Shown: positions 15,003 through 24,454, counted from the stretch's first letter. The stretch: 64,000 nucleotides of DNA from Priestia filamentosa (GCF_900177535.1 NZ_FXAJ01000003.1:434001-498000), one strand, 5' to 3'. The notes: generated by a model not told the origin, from the letters alone. Program-made: numbers and translations.

Positions 15003-16334
15003 ATGAGCAAAGAATATAAGAAATCAGAACAGCTATTAAAACGAAGAGAAGCTATTGTCCCAAAAGGCGTTAGTTATGGGAATAAGGCATTTGCTCAAAA
15101 AGCAGAGGGAGCTCTTGTTACAGACGTAGATGGCAATACATTTATTGATTTTGCAGGAGCGATTGGCACAATTAACGTTGGCCATAGTCATCCAAAAGTG
15201 ACAGAAGCCTTGCACAAACAAATTGATGATTTTATTCATACAGGATTTAATGTGATGATGTATGAGTCATATATTGAATTAGCGGAAAAGTTAGCAAGCC
15301 TTGCCCCAGGAAGTTTTGAAAAAAAGGTAATGTTTTTAAATAGTGGAGCAGAAGCTGTGGAAAATGCAGTGAAAATTGCTCGTAAATATACGAAGCGCCA
15401 AGGAGTAATCTCCTTTACACGCGGCTTTCATGGCAGAACATTGATGACGATGACGATGACAGGAAAAGTAAAGCCTTATAAATACGGATTTGGTCCTTTT
15501 GCACCTGAAGTGTATAAAGCACCTTATCCATATGAATATCGTCGTCCTGAAGGAATGACAGAAGAGCAGTATACAGATTTTATTATTGATGAATTCAAAA
15601 AGTTTGTATTGTATGAAGTAGCTCCAGAGACAGTAGCTGCAGTTGTAATGGAGCCTGTTCAAGGTGAAGGTGGTTTTATTGTCCCGTCTAAAAAGTTTGT
15701 TAAAGAGATTGCTGCATTTTGTAAGGAGCATGGAATACTGTTCGTAGCAGATGAAATTCAAACAGGGTTTGCACGCACAGGAAAAACGTTTGCCATTGAG
15801 CATTTTGACGTTGAGCCAGACTTAATCACAGTTTCAAAATCTTTGGCAGCAGGTGTACCGCTCAGTGGAGTAATAGGACGAAGTGAAGTAATGGATACAG
15901 CTGCCCCTGGAGAACTTGGAGGAACCTATTGCGGAAGCCCGCTTGGTTGTAAAGCTGCTCTTGCTGTGCTTGATATTATTGAAGAGGAACAGTTGAATGA
16001 CAGAGCTGTTAAGCTTGGTGAAACTGTAACAAACCGTTTTAAAACATGGCAGAAAACATTTGAATGTATCGGAGACGTTCGTTCTCTAGGTGCTATGTGT
16101 GCAATGGAGCTTGTAAAAGATCCAAAAACAAAAGAGCCCGACGCTCTTCTTGCTAAAGAAATTGCTCAAAAAGCGAATGAAAGAGGTTTGCTTCTTTTGA
16201 GCGCTGGAGTATATGGGAATGTATTGCGTGTTCTTATGCCACTTGTGATTACAGATGAACAGCTTGAACAAGGGTTAGCTCTAATGGAAGAGCTATTGAA
16301 AGAATGTACATCTAGCAAAGAGCTTTCATATTAA
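15003..16334 (+). CDS. gabT: 4-aminobutyrate aminotransferase
   Basis: Class III PLP-dependent aminotransferase of 443 residues. It transfers the amino group of GABA to 2-oxoglutarate, giving succinate semialdehyde and glutamate. Visible: FIDFAGAIGTINVGHSHPKV, the PLP-phosphate loop NSGAEAVENAVKIAR, the Asp of VADEIQTGFARTG and the Schiff-base Lys of TVSKSLAAGVPLSGVIG. The ATG at 15003 follows agaggagag, and the sigma-54 promoter lies just upstream. The semialdehyde product is the substrate of the dehydrogenase encoded at 17877. Confidence 0.93.
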   Translation: MSKEYKKSEQLLKRREAIVPKGVSYGNKAFAQKAEGALVTDVDGNTFIDFAGAIGTINVGHSHPKVTEALHKQIDDFIHTGFNVMMYESYIELAEKLASLAPGSFEKKVMFLNSGAEAVENAVKIARKYTKRQGVISFTRGFHGRTLMTMTMTGKVKPYKYGFGPFAPEVYKAPYPYEYRRPEGMTEEQYTDFIIDEFKKFVLYEVAPETVAAVVMEPVQGEGGFIVPSKKFVKEIAAFCKEHGILFVADEIQTGFARTGKTFAIEHFDVEPDLITVSKSLAAGVPLSGVIGRSEVMDTAAPGELGGTYCGSPLGCKAALAVLDIIEEEQLNDRAVKLGETVTNRFKTWQKTFECIGDVRSLGAMCAMELVKDPKTKEPDALLAKEIAQKANERGLLLLSAGVYGNVLRVLMPLVITDEQLEQGLALMEELLKECTSSKELSY

Positions 16335-16406
16335 AACAAGTCTATAATCCTTTTTCCCCTTTATGCTATGATGAAGATAAAAGAATTGAGCAAAAGGGGA
16401 AAAAAG

Positions 16407-17774
16407 ATGACATTTCATACCCATCATCATGAACAGGTAGCAGAAGAGCTTTACGATATTTTTGAATCATCTTTTGATGAAATTTTTGTAACAGATGCAC
16501 ACGGTACGGTCATTATGGTGAACTCAGCTTGTGAACAGTACTATGGTCTCTCTAAATCAGATTTTGTTGGAAAGCATGTAAGGGAGCTAGAAGAGCAGGG
16601 GATTTTTTACCCTTCAGCAAGTCTTCAAGTTATTGAAAGTAAACAGGCCTTAGAAATTGTTCAAAAAACAGATAAAAGTCGTTATCTTCATGTAAGAGCA
16701 CGACCTATTTTTTATAAAAATGGAAAACTTAAAAGCGTCATTAGCTATTCAAGAGACTTAACAGATTTAATGGAGCTTTCTCATCAAGTTGATAAAATGG
16801 AGCAGCAAATTGAATTTTACAAGCGTGAGCTTGTTCAAACGCAGAGCGACATAACAGGAATTATTGTTCATAGCGATAAAATGAAAAAAGTGTTTCAGTT
16901 TATAGAACGAGTATCAGTAGTTGATACAACAATCCTTATTCTTGGTGAAACAGGAGTCGGAAAAAGCAGAATTGCTCGCCTTATGCATGATAGGAGTTCT
17001 CGTAAGACAAAACCTTACTATGAAGTGAATTGCGCAGCGCTGCCCGAGACGCTTATTGAAGCAGAGCTTTTTGGCTATGAAGGCGGTGCTTTTACAGGGG
17101 GGCTTAAGCAAGGAAAGAAAGGATTGATTGAGAAAGCGAACTGTGGCACGCTTTTTCTTGATGAAGTTGGAGAACTTTCTCTTTCAGCACAAAGCAAGTT
17201 GTTGCACGTATTACAAGAAAAGAAAGTGCGTCCAATTGGAGGAACAAAAGAAATAAAGCTTGATATAAGAATTGTTGCAGCAACAAATCAGTCTTTAGAA
17301 GAAATGGTGAAAAAGGGTACGTTTAGAAGAGACTTATATTACCGGCTGAATGTTATACCACTGTACATACCGCCTTTGAGAGAGAGAAGAGAAGAGATCA
17401 TTCCACTTGTTCATCATTTTTTAACCGTTTTTAATGAGCGATATAATCGAAATGTGGAATTTTCTCCGAAAGTCTTTGAAGCTTTTTTGAAAGGAGAATG
17501 GCCCGGAAATATAAGAGAAATTGAAAATATGGTTGAGCGGCTTGTTGTGACAAGTGAACGTATTGTTACCATAAGAGATGTTCCATTTCTTCAACAAGAA
17601 ACATATACGTCCGCGCATTTATCTCTTCACCAAAAATTAGAAGAGCTTGAATGCCGTCTTATCCAAGAGGCATATGAAGAATTTGGCTCCTCTTACAAAG
17701 TAGCTGAAGAACTTGGAATTAGCCAGTCTTCAGCGATAAGAAAGATTCAGAAGTACACAAGAGGGATAGAGTAG
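16407..17774 (+). CDS. gabR: Sigma-54-dependent activator of the GABA genes (PAS-AAA+-Fis)
   Basis: Enhancer-binding protein of 455 residues. A PAS domain (about residues 15-120) is followed by a linker helix, an AAA+ domain with Walker A GETGVGKS at 180-187, Walker B GTLFLDEVGEL and the arginine-rich RRDLYYRLNVIPLYIPPLRE, then a Fis-type helix-turn-helix near the C-terminus. The sigma-54 contact loop reads GAFTGG (227-232) instead of GAFTGA. Comparable activators control gab genes in the B. cereus group. The ATG at 16407 follows aaagggga. The PAS domain may sense the inducer. Confidence 0.88.
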   Translation: MTFHTHHHEQVAEELYDIFESSFDEIFVTDAHGTVIMVNSACEQYYGLSKSDFVGKHVRELEEQGIFYPSASLQVIESKQALEIVQKTDKSRYLHVRARPIFYKNGKLKSVISYSRDLTDLMELSHQVDKMEQQIEFYKRELVQTQSDITGIIVHSDKMKKVFQFIERVSVVDTTILILGETGVGKSRIARLMHDRSSRKTKPYYEVNCAALPETLIEAELFGYEGGAFTGGLKQGKKGLIEKANCGTLFLDEVGELSLSAQSKLLHVLQEKKVRPIGGTKEIKLDIRIVAATNQSLEEMVKKGTFRRDLYYRLNVIPLYIPPLRERREEIIPLVHHFLTVFNERYNRNVEFSPKVFEAFLKGEWPGNIREIENMVERLVVTSERIVTIRDVPFLQQETYTSAHLSLHQKLEELECRLIQEAYEEFGSSYKVAEELGISQSSAIRKIQKYTRGIE

Positions 17775-17876
17775 TTTTTGTAGAAAAAATTCTGAGCATT
17801 TCAATAAGTCAGACAAAGGAAAATATGCTAGAGTAAAAGATAGAATGAGAAGATAAAGAAGGGTGTGGAAAAACTA

Positions 17877-19301
17877 ATGACTCAAGAGCGCTTATATATT
17901 GACGGAGAATGGATTACACTTCAAGAGAATATTGAAGTAAACAATCCAGCTACAAATGAAGTAATTGCGACTGTTCCAAACGGAGGAGAAAAAGAAGCAG
18001 AGAGAGCAGTTGCTGGAGCTTATGAAGCATTTTCAACTTGGAAAAACAAAACGGCTGTAGAACGCTCGTCACTTTTAATGAAATGGTATGAAGCCATCGC
18101 GGCTGAAGAAAAAGAAATAGGAAAACTGATGACAAGGGAACAGGGAAAACCGCTTAACGAAGCAATTGGAGAAGTGAAATATGCCAATAGTTTTTTAGCA
18201 TGGTATGCAGAAGAAGGAAAACGAATTTACGGGGAAACAATCCCTGCTTCAGCACGAAATAAGCGTCTTTTTGTGCAAAAGCAGCCTGTTGGAGTTGTAG
18301 CAGTGATTACACCTTGGAATTTTCCAGCGGCTATGATTACTCGTAAGGTAGCACCAGCGCTTGCTGCTGGGTGTACAGTTGTAATCAAACCAGCCGAACA
18401 AACACCTTTAACTGCTTTTAAGCTTGCGAAACTTGCTGAAAAAGCAGGAATCCCAAAAGGAGTTATTAATGTTGTAACAGGAAATGCTGCTGAGATAGGA
18501 GAAACGTGGATGAAAGACAGCCGGGTTCGTAAAATTTCATTCACAGGATCTACAGAAGTTGGCAAACTGCTTATGCGTGGTGCAGCAGATACAGTAAAAA
18601 AAGTATCGCTTGAGCTTGGAGGACATGCTCCTTTTATTGTGACAAAGCATGCTAATATTGAAAAAGCTGTTGAAGGAGCAATTACTTCAAAATTTCGTAA
18701 CGCAGGCCAAACATGCGTATGTACAAACCGTATTTATGTACATGAAGCAGTTGAAAAAGAGTTTACAGAAGCATTTGTTGCAGGGGTAGAAAAGCTGCGC
18801 GTTGGAAATGGATTAGAAGAGGGAGTAGAGATTGGCCCATTAATTGATGAAAAAGCAGTCAAAAAAGTCGCTTACCAAATTCAAGATGCAAAGGATAAAG
18901 GGGCAGCTCTTCTTTTAGGCGGAGATCAAAGTGCTGAACAGGGAGAAAACTTCATGCAACCAACCGTCATTAGTAATGTTGATGATAGTATGCTTTGTAT
19001 GAGAGAAGAAACGTTTGGACCTCTTGCTCCTATTTCAACGTTTAAAACAAATGAAGAGGTCATACAGCGAGCTAACAACTCTCCATATGGGCTTGCTGCG
19101 TATGTGTTTTCTGAGCATATTTCAGAAGCAATATCAATTGCCGAAAATCTGGAATACGGCATTGTTGGGCTGAATGATGGTCTTCCTTCAACAGCTCAAG
19201 CTCCGTTCGGTGGATTTAAAGAAAGTGGTTTAGGACGTGAAGGCGGACATCATGGACTTGATGAATTTTTAGAAATTAAATATATTTCCCTTGGCCTATA
19301 A
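17877..19301 (+). CDS. gabD: Succinate-semialdehyde dehydrogenase
   Basis: Aldehyde dehydrogenase of about 474 residues. It oxidises succinate semialdehyde to succinate with NAD(P)+. Visible: substrate-binding PWNFPAAMITRKVAPALAAG, the cofactor loop FTGSTEVGKLLM, catalytic Glu in LELGGHAPFIV, the catalytic Cys in NAGQTCVCTNR and the C-terminal PFGGFKESGLGREGG. A GTG at 17865 is an alternative start but sits too close to the agaaggg site. With gabT it completes the GABA shunt. No clear sigma-54 promoter is seen in the 100 bp before it. Confidence 0.92.
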   Translation: MTQERLYIDGEWITLQENIEVNNPATNEVIATVPNGGEKEAERAVAGAYEAFSTWKNKTAVERSSLLMKWYEAIAAEEKEIGKLMTREQGKPLNEAIGEVKYANSFLAWYAEEGKRIYGETIPASARNKRLFVQKQPVGVVAVITPWNFPAAMITRKVAPALAAGCTVVIKPAEQTPLTAFKLAKLAEKAGIPKGVINVVTGNAAEIGETWMKDSRVRKISFTGSTEVGKLLMRGAADTVKKVSLELGGHAPFIVTKHANIEKAVEGAITSKFRNAGQTCVCTNRIYVHEAVEKEFTEAFVAGVEKLRVGNGLEEGVEIGPLIDEKAVKKVAYQIQDAKDKGAALLLGGDQSAEQGENFMQPTVISNVDDSMLCMREETFGPLAPISTFKTNEEVIQRANNSPYGLAAYVFSEHISEAISIAENLEYGIVGLNDGLPSTAQAPFGGFKESGLGREGGHHGLDEFLEIKYISLGL

Positions 19302-19411
19302 GTGAAAAAGAACTTCAAGTGATATTGGCATATAGGGAAGATAGAGTGCAAAAATTTCTTGATTTTTTATAATGAGCTTATCCAGAAGGAAAATAGCCCA
19401 ATACTTATCTG

Positions 19412-19454
19412 AAAACCCTTGGATTTCACTGCGAAATTCAAGGGTTTTTATTTT
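19412..19454 (+). terminator. Rho-independent terminator after gabD
   Basis: Stem aaacccttggattt / aaattcaagggttt with one G-T pair, followed by a T-rich stretch. Confidence 0.8.
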
Positions 19455-20045
19455 GTTAGGTTGCTAGATAATAAACATAGTTCTGTTCTAAATTATTTAT
19501 ACTTTTATTTTCCTCATTTCAGTATTGTCTATATGAAAATCCCTAACTAGTTATTTATGATATCTTAAAGAAGGAAGATACTTATACAAATATTTTTATT
19601 AATTTTCTCAATTTTAGAGTGAATAAAGTCGTTTTTTTCGTAAAAAAGCGACGGAGCACTTTCAGATGAATTAATAGAATCTGGAGAGCGAAGCGCACTT
19701 GTTGAATTCCATACTTGCACTTTATATGCAGACATGGTTTAGGATAGCTGTTTCCCTTAGTACAATTGGTTTTAAAAAATGGCATAGAAACAGTACTTTT
19801 TTCTGCGAACAAGTAATTAAGAGCTTTATAGTACTCTTATATCCCTTCATTTTAGAGTACCAGTATTAGCAGGCTTAGAATTTAGAGATTTACTATAAGT
19901 TTCTTGAACTTTTTGCCCGAGAGCCTTGTTTTAAAAACTATAATAGTAGTGTAATATGATTCTGCTTTCAATAAAGGTGTTTAAGTGAAATCATTTTGTA
20001 AAAGACTAATTTGAAATTTTTATAGCATGTAGAGGGGGAATAGAT
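19455..20045. other. AT-rich intergenic region without a supportable gene
   Basis: About 590 bp between the GABA module and the aromatic island. A minus-strand frame at 19582-19812 has no good RBS and no recognisable product. A plus-strand frame of about 60 codons near 19675-19865 lacks a start. It could hold decayed sequence at an island boundary, but I see no transposase, att site or repeat. Confidence 0.5.
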
Positions 20046-20873
20046 GTGGGAAATTATTTATCAATTAGTGAAATGGCGGCTATTCACAATATATCAAGGC
20101 AAACACTTATTTATTACAATAAGATAGGGTTATTCAAACCTGTCCGTATTGATGAAAATGGATATAGATATTATAGTGCAGAACAAATTCCGTTGCTAAG
20201 AGAAATTTGCTTTTTAAAATCTATTGGTATCAAACTTAATAGTATTAAGCACCATATTGGAAATAGAAATGTTACGACAGCTATTTCACTTTTAGAATTG
20301 CACGAAGAATTTATTAATAAAGAAATTGATTATTTACTAAAAACGCGTAAGTTTATTCAACAAAGATTAATGAAATATGGAGAAGCTAAGAATTTTAAAT
20401 ATGAACTAGATAAGCCTATGATTGAAGAACTACCAGAACGAAAGGTATTGTTTATTCCATTTGAAAACGAGTTATGTCGAGAAGAATTACATTTAACATT
20501 GATGAAAGCTTGGAATGTTCTAAGTAAACATGAGATGCTTCCTTCTGAGGGATTTGGCACAGTTATCTTAAAGGACCAGTTAAGAAAAGATGATGTGTTT
20601 AAGGGGGCAGGAATATATACTTCATTACCTTTTGTAGACGCTAATATTGAAAACCTGATTACTTTACCTGCTGGACAATATGTTTGTATGTATAAATACG
20701 GAATGCCTTATCATACGGAGTTTTTAAAAACATTAATCCAATGGATTGATGATCATCAGTATAAAATTGTTGGTGATGCTATAGATGCTTGTTTATTAGA
20801 TACGACTTTTTACGAAAATGACCAAAACGTTGATTTTTGTCAGTTGCAAATCCCTGTAGAAAAAATCTATTAA
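20046..20873 (+). CDS. MerR-family regulator with GyrI-like ligand domain (BmrR type)
   Basis: A 275-residue regulator. The N-terminal winged helix is LSISEMAAIHNISRQTLIYY and IGLFKPVRIDENGYRYYSAE, then a dimerisation coiled coil (about 75-125), then a GyrI/BmrR-like domain including YICM-type strand LPAGQYVCMYKYGMPYHTEF and the closing LQIPVEKI. Such proteins bind small molecules and realign promoters with 19-bp spacers. A promoter of exactly that kind lies between this gene and ubiD. It begins with GTG after agaggggga. It probably activates the aromatic genes downstream; the ligand is not known. Confidence 0.85.
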   Translation: MGNYLSISEMAAIHNISRQTLIYYNKIGLFKPVRIDENGYRYYSAEQIPLLREICFLKSIGIKLNSIKHHIGNRNVTTAISLLELHEEFINKEIDYLLKTRKFIQQRLMKYGEAKNFKYELDKPMIEELPERKVLFIPFENELCREELHLTLMKAWNVLSKHEMLPSEGFGTVILKDQLRKDDVFKGAGIYTSLPFVDANIENLITLPAGQYVCMYKYGMPYHTEFLKTLIQWIDDHQYKIVGDAIDACLLDTTFYENDQNVDFCQLQIPVEKIY

Positions 20874-20887
20874 ATTTTATATATATG

Positions 20888-20918
20888 TTGACTGTATAGT
20901 CGAAATACACCTTAGGAT
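20888..20918 (+). promoter_or_regulatory. MerR-type promoter with 19-bp spacer before ubiD
   Basis: TTGACT (20888-20893) and TAGGAT (20913-20918) are 19 bp apart, two more than optimal, as expected for MerR-activated promoters. GACTGTATAGTC (20890-20901) is a perfect palindrome overlapping the -35 and may be part of the operator. Confidence 0.55.
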
Positions 20919-20920
20919 AT

Positions 20921-21000
20921 TATTTGTAACCAATCTATTTACATATAGCAAGGTTATCATGAAACTAAACATTTCATAGGTTACCGATTATACAAATGCA
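20921..21000 (+). promoter_or_regulatory. Structured 5' leader of ubiD with alternative pairings
   Basis: The leader can close on itself by ATTTGTA / TACAAAT and AATC / GATT, with an inner hairpin atgaaa / tttcat flanked by direct repeats aggttatc and aggttacc. GTAACC near the 5' end can pair with GGTTAC in the second repeat. This may be a regulatory RNA or an extended protein-binding site. Confidence 0.35.
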
Positions 21001-21014
21001 AGGGGGAAGTTTTA

Positions 21015-22502
21015 ATGTCTACAACAAAAATCAAAGTAACGGATTTACGTTCTGCAGTAGAACTTTTAAAAACGATTCCAGGTCAGTTGATTGAGACAAA
21101 TGAACAAGTAAATCCACATGCTGAATTATCAGGTGTATATCGTCATGTGGGGGCAGGTGGAACAGTTAAACGGCCTACACAAAGTGGCCCAGCGATGATG
21201 TTTAATAATGTAAAGGGACATGAAGAGGCAAGAGTAATTATTGGACTTTTAGCTAGCCGTGAAAGAGTCGGCCTACTGCTTGATACAAAGCCAGAACGTC
21301 TTGGCTTTCTCTTAAATGATGCCGCTAATAATCCGATTGCACCAGTCACCATTTCAAATGATAAAGCTCGGGCCCAAGAAGTTGTTCACTATGCAGATGA
21401 ACCAGGCTTTGACATTAGAAAATTAATTCCTGCTCCAACGAATACAGAAGAAGATGCAGGTCCATATATTACGATGGGGATGTGCTATGCTTCTGATTCA
21501 GAGACAGGCGATTCAGATGTTACCATCCACCGTTTATGTTTGCAAAGTAAAGATGAAATGTCCATGTACTTTGTTCCAGGACGCCATCTAGAGGTATTTC
21601 GTGAAAAAGCAGAAAAGCATGGCAAACCTTTGCCTATTTCAATTAGTATTGGCGTTGACCCGGCTATTGAAATTGGAGCATGTTTTGAACCGCCAACAAC
21701 TCCACTCGGTTTTAACGAATTGAGTATTGCAGGAGCCATCAGAAAGGAAGCTGTTGAACTAGTTTCATGTTTGACTATTGATGAAAAAGCAATTGCGAAT
21801 GCTGAATATGTGATTGAAGGGGAATTAATTCCTAATGTACGCGTTCGGGAAGATCAAAATACAAATACAGGAAAAGCTATGCCGGAATTTCCTGGTTATA
21901 CTGGACCAGCGGTTGCTGAACTTCCCCTTATTAAAGTAAAAGCTGTTACTCATCGAAAGAACCCAATTATGCAAACCGTTATTGGACCAAGCGAAGAACA
22001 TGTCAACATGGCTGGCATTCCTACAGAAGCAAGTATTCTCCAAATGGTAGAAAAGGCTATGCCAGGCAAATTATTAAATGTTTATGCACATTCATCAGGC
22101 GGCGGTAAATATATGGCTGTTTTGCAATTTAAGAAAAGCCAACCGAGTGATGAAGGAAGACAAAGACAAGCAGCTTTGTTAGCTTTCTCAGCATTTTCTG
22201 AATTAAAACATGTCATTATAGTTGATGAAGATGTTGATCCATTTGATAGTAACGATGTAATGTGGGCTCTTAATACACGTTATCAGGGGGATGTTGATAC
22301 AGTGTTTATCCCTGGGGTACGTTGTCACCCATTAGACCCTTCACAAACTCCTGCTTACAGTCCTTCCATTCAAGAGAAAGGGATTTCATGTAAGGTTATT
22401 TTTGACTGCACGGTACCATTTCATTTAAAAGGTGAATTTAAAAGAGCGGAATTTAAAGAAGTAGACCCAAGTCGTTTTGCGCCGGAATTGTTTAATAAGT
22501 AA
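21015..22502 (+). CDS. ubiD: UbiD-family prenylated-FMN-dependent aromatic acid decarboxylase
   Basis: A 495-residue UbiD decarboxylase. Family stretches include ITMGMCYASDSETGDSDVTI, ISISIGVDPAIEIGACFEPP, ACFEPPTTPLGFNELSIAG, PEFPGYTGPAVAELPLIKVK and NVYAHSSGGGKYMAVLQF. It needs prenylated FMN made by the UbiX encoded next. Length and these stretches place it with protocatechuate/gallate decarboxylases and pyrrole-2-carboxylate decarboxylases, the latter known from a B. megaterium strain. The neighbours PobA and CatA make protocatechuate to catechol the likely reaction. No small BsdD-type third subunit is adjacent. RBS agggggaag precedes the ATG. Confidence 0.85.
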   Translation: MSTTKIKVTDLRSAVELLKTIPGQLIETNEQVNPHAELSGVYRHVGAGGTVKRPTQSGPAMMFNNVKGHEEARVIIGLLASRERVGLLLDTKPERLGFLLNDAANNPIAPVTISNDKARAQEVVHYADEPGFDIRKLIPAPTNTEEDAGPYITMGMCYASDSETGDSDVTIHRLCLQSKDEMSMYFVPGRHLEVFREKAEKHGKPLPISISIGVDPAIEIGACFEPPTTPLGFNELSIAGAIRKEAVELVSCLTIDEKAIANAEYVIEGELIPNVRVREDQNTNTGKAMPEFPGYTGPAVAELPLIKVKAVTHRKNPIMQTVIGPSEEHVNMAGIPTEASILQMVEKAMPGKLLNVYAHSSGGGKYMAVLQFKKSQPSDEGRQRQAALLAFSAFSELKHVIIVDEDVDPFDSNDVMWALNTRYQGDVDTVFIPGVRCHPLDPSQTPAYSPSIQEKGISCKVIFDCTVPFHLKGEFKRAEFKEVDPSRFAPELFNK

Positions 22503-22575
22503 TCTGACTGTCTAAGTCGATTTTAAGCTGTATACTAAGATACCGTACCGCCATAAATAAATAAGGTGGGATTAG

Positions 22576-23187
22576 ATGAAAATTATTGTGGGAATAACGG
22601 GAGCAACAGGAGCTATTTTAGGTATTCGAATTCTTCAACTGCTTAGAAATACCGAAGTGGAAACTCATTTAGTTATGTCTTCTTGGGCGCGTGCGACAAT
22701 TCAACACGAAACCTCCTATTCTGCTAGAGATGTGGAAGAGTTAGCTGATTATGCCTATTCATATAACGATCAAGCGGCTAGAATATCGAGTGGATCATTT
22801 CGGGTTGATGGGATGATTGTAGCTCCATGCAGTATGAAAACTCTTGCTACAATTAGGATGGGTATAGCTGATAATTTGATAACTCGAGCTGCTGATGTCA
22901 TGTTGAAAGAACGAAAAAAGTTATTATTAATGACAAGAGAAACTCCATTAAACACGATTCATTTAGAGAATATGACAGCTCTTTCTAAAATGGGAACCAT
23001 TATTTTTCCACCGATGCCGGCCTTTTATAATCATCCGCAAACTATTGGTGATATGATTGACCATCTAGTCTACAGAGCTTTAGATCAATTTGAGATTGTA
23101 TTTGATGAGGCAAAAAGATGGGATGGAATGAAAAATAGTTGTAAGTCATATATTACTCGGGAAAACTTTCAGAAAATATCCGAGTAA
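22576..23187 (+). CDS. ubiX: UbiX-family flavin prenyltransferase
   Basis: A 203-residue flavoprotein. GITGATGAILGIRILQLL is the Rossmann start; VAPCSMKTLATIRMGIADNL and RETPLNTIHLENMTALSKMG are hallmark segments that bind FMN and the prenyl phosphate. It joins dimethylallyl phosphate to FMN to make the cofactor of UbiD. It lies 73 bp after ubiD with aaggtggg before the ATG, so the two are probably cotranscribed, as in other inducible UbiD/UbiX operons. Confidence 0.92.
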   Translation: MKIIVGITGATGAILGIRILQLLRNTEVETHLVMSSWARATIQHETSYSARDVEELADYAYSYNDQAARISSGSFRVDGMIVAPCSMKTLATIRMGIADNLITRAADVMLKERKKLLLMTRETPLNTIHLENMTALSKMGTIIFPPMPAFYNHPQTIGDMIDHLVYRALDQFEIVFDEAKRWDGMKNSCKSYITRENFQKISE

Positions 23188-23320
23188 AAGGATAGTTTGT
23201 AAGATCATTAGTTAATTTTAATTGAGATTTAAGAGATGATGCACTTTGATACAATAAAATAAACTGAAAATTATTGAAATTAAGAAAATTTTATGTACAA
23301 TGAAGTTATTACAAATTATA

Positions 23321-23434
23321 AATTAACGCCTATTCATTAATGTTTAAAAAATGTCCTTTTTTAATAAAAGTTAATGAAGTGACTGGCTATCTTAATTTCA
23401 CCATTAGATAATTGATGGGGGAGTTAAGGTAGCC
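23321..23434 (+). promoter_or_regulatory. Structured leader element, copy A
   Basis: This 114-nt intergenic element is repeated at 24524-24639. First hairpin: attcattaa / ttaatgaa around an inner ttaaaaaa / ttttttaa stem. Then ACTGGCTATCTTAA starts a second hairpin closed by TTAAGGTAGCC. GCC before the first stem can pair with the GGC after it, competing with the second hairpin. It ends about 185 bp before the hydrolase start. Confidence 0.6.
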
Positions 23435-23546
23435 TTCTTTCGTAATCGAAACATTGGTAAGGGTGGAGAATTTCTATGATTCCATGCAAACAACCGAAGG
23501 CTTACGGAATTTGATTTAGTCAAAAAGAATGTAAAATACTTATCGT

Positions 23547-23562
23547 TTATAAGCGTTAACAA
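23547..23562 (+). promoter_or_regulatory. cre-like site (CcpA)
   Basis: ttataagcgttaacaa matches WTGNAANCGNWWNCAW at all but one defined position. It lies about 60 bp before the hydrolase gene, suggesting carbon catabolite repression of the island. Confidence 0.5.
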
Positions 23563-23620
23563 GCAAATGAGTCCTCAAATAATGAACAAGGATAGGTAAA
23601 TAAAGACAAGAGGTGTTTTA

Positions 23621-24454
23621 ATGAAGATGTATGTAAAAGAATTAGGAAAGCGAAGTATTCAAATTGCCGATTACCCTGGTACAAAAGGGACAATTATTGC
23701 TATTCATGGTTTAACGGGCAATCATAAACAAATGCATTATTATGCGGAAATGTTAACAGGAACGTACCGAGTAATTGCAGTTGACTTGAGAGGAAGAGGG
23801 AATAGTTCAGAAACAGACGAACAGACTTCTCTTTTCAAACATGCAGAGGATATTATGTCATTAATTCATGAATTAGACATTGAACATCCAATTTTAATGG
23901 GGTATTCAATGGGAGCCTTTATCTCCGCTGTTGTAGCAAGTAAATTAAAACAAGTAAAAGGGTTAATATTACTAGATGGCGCAGCTACATCAACTCAACA
24001 ACAACGCGACATTGTGCAACCATCGTTAGGAAGATTGAGCAAGGAATATGACTCAAAGGAAAGTTATATCAGGGAAATGAGAGACATTTATAGCCGGTTA
24101 GGGGTTCCGTGGACAGACCATCTGCGAAATGTGGCAGAATATGAGATTCATAAAGTGGACAATCACTGGGAGAATAAATCATCAGAGAGCCATATCCTTG
24201 CAGATTTTAATAGTTTTTACTCCTTTGTTCCTAGGGAAGTATGTTCACAAATTGCTTGTCCTACATTATTAGTGCATGCAAGTGGTAAAATTGGTCAGTT
24301 CCCCCCTTTATTTTATAAAGAAGCCTATGAGGATACACAAACATATACGGATAACATTAAAACGATAGTTTCGGATTGCAATCACTATACAATGGTTTTT
24401 GAGAATAGGGAAGAAATTAATCAGGAAATAAGAACATTTCTAAAGAAAATTTAA
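23621..24454 (+). CDS. Alpha/beta hydrolase, possible 3-oxoadipate enol-lactonase
   Basis: A 277-residue alpha/beta hydrolase. The oxyanion region is IAIHGLTGNHKQMHYYAE, the nucleophile elbow GYSMGA has Ser96, LRGRGNSS fits the family, and the late DCNHYTMVF carries the catalytic His. In a catechol/beta-ketoadipate cluster the expected hydrolase opens 3-oxoadipate enol-lactone (CatD/PcaD), and no other standard candidate is present. Sequence alone cannot exclude another ester or lactone substrate. The RBS is aagaggtg. The gene follows leader element A and a cre-like site. Confidence 0.7.
   Translation: MKMYVKELGKRSIQIADYPGTKGTIIAIHGLTGNHKQMHYYAEMLTGTYRVIAVDLRGRGNSSETDEQTSLFKHAEDIMSLIHELDIEHPILMGYSMGAFISAVVASKLKQVKGLILLDGAATSTQQQRDIVQPSLGRLSKEYDSKESYIREMRDIYSRLGVPWTDHLRNVAEYEIHKVDNHWENKSSESHILADFNSFYSFVPREVCSQIACPTLLVHASGKIGQFPPLFYKEAYEDTQTYTDNIKTIVSDCNHYTMVFENREEINQEIRTFLKKI

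Noticed and set aside
19582-19812. 76-codon minus-strand ORF between gabD and the MerR gene
   Set aside because: No Shine-Dalgarno, no recognisable domain, AT-rich composition. Treated as chance or decayed sequence.
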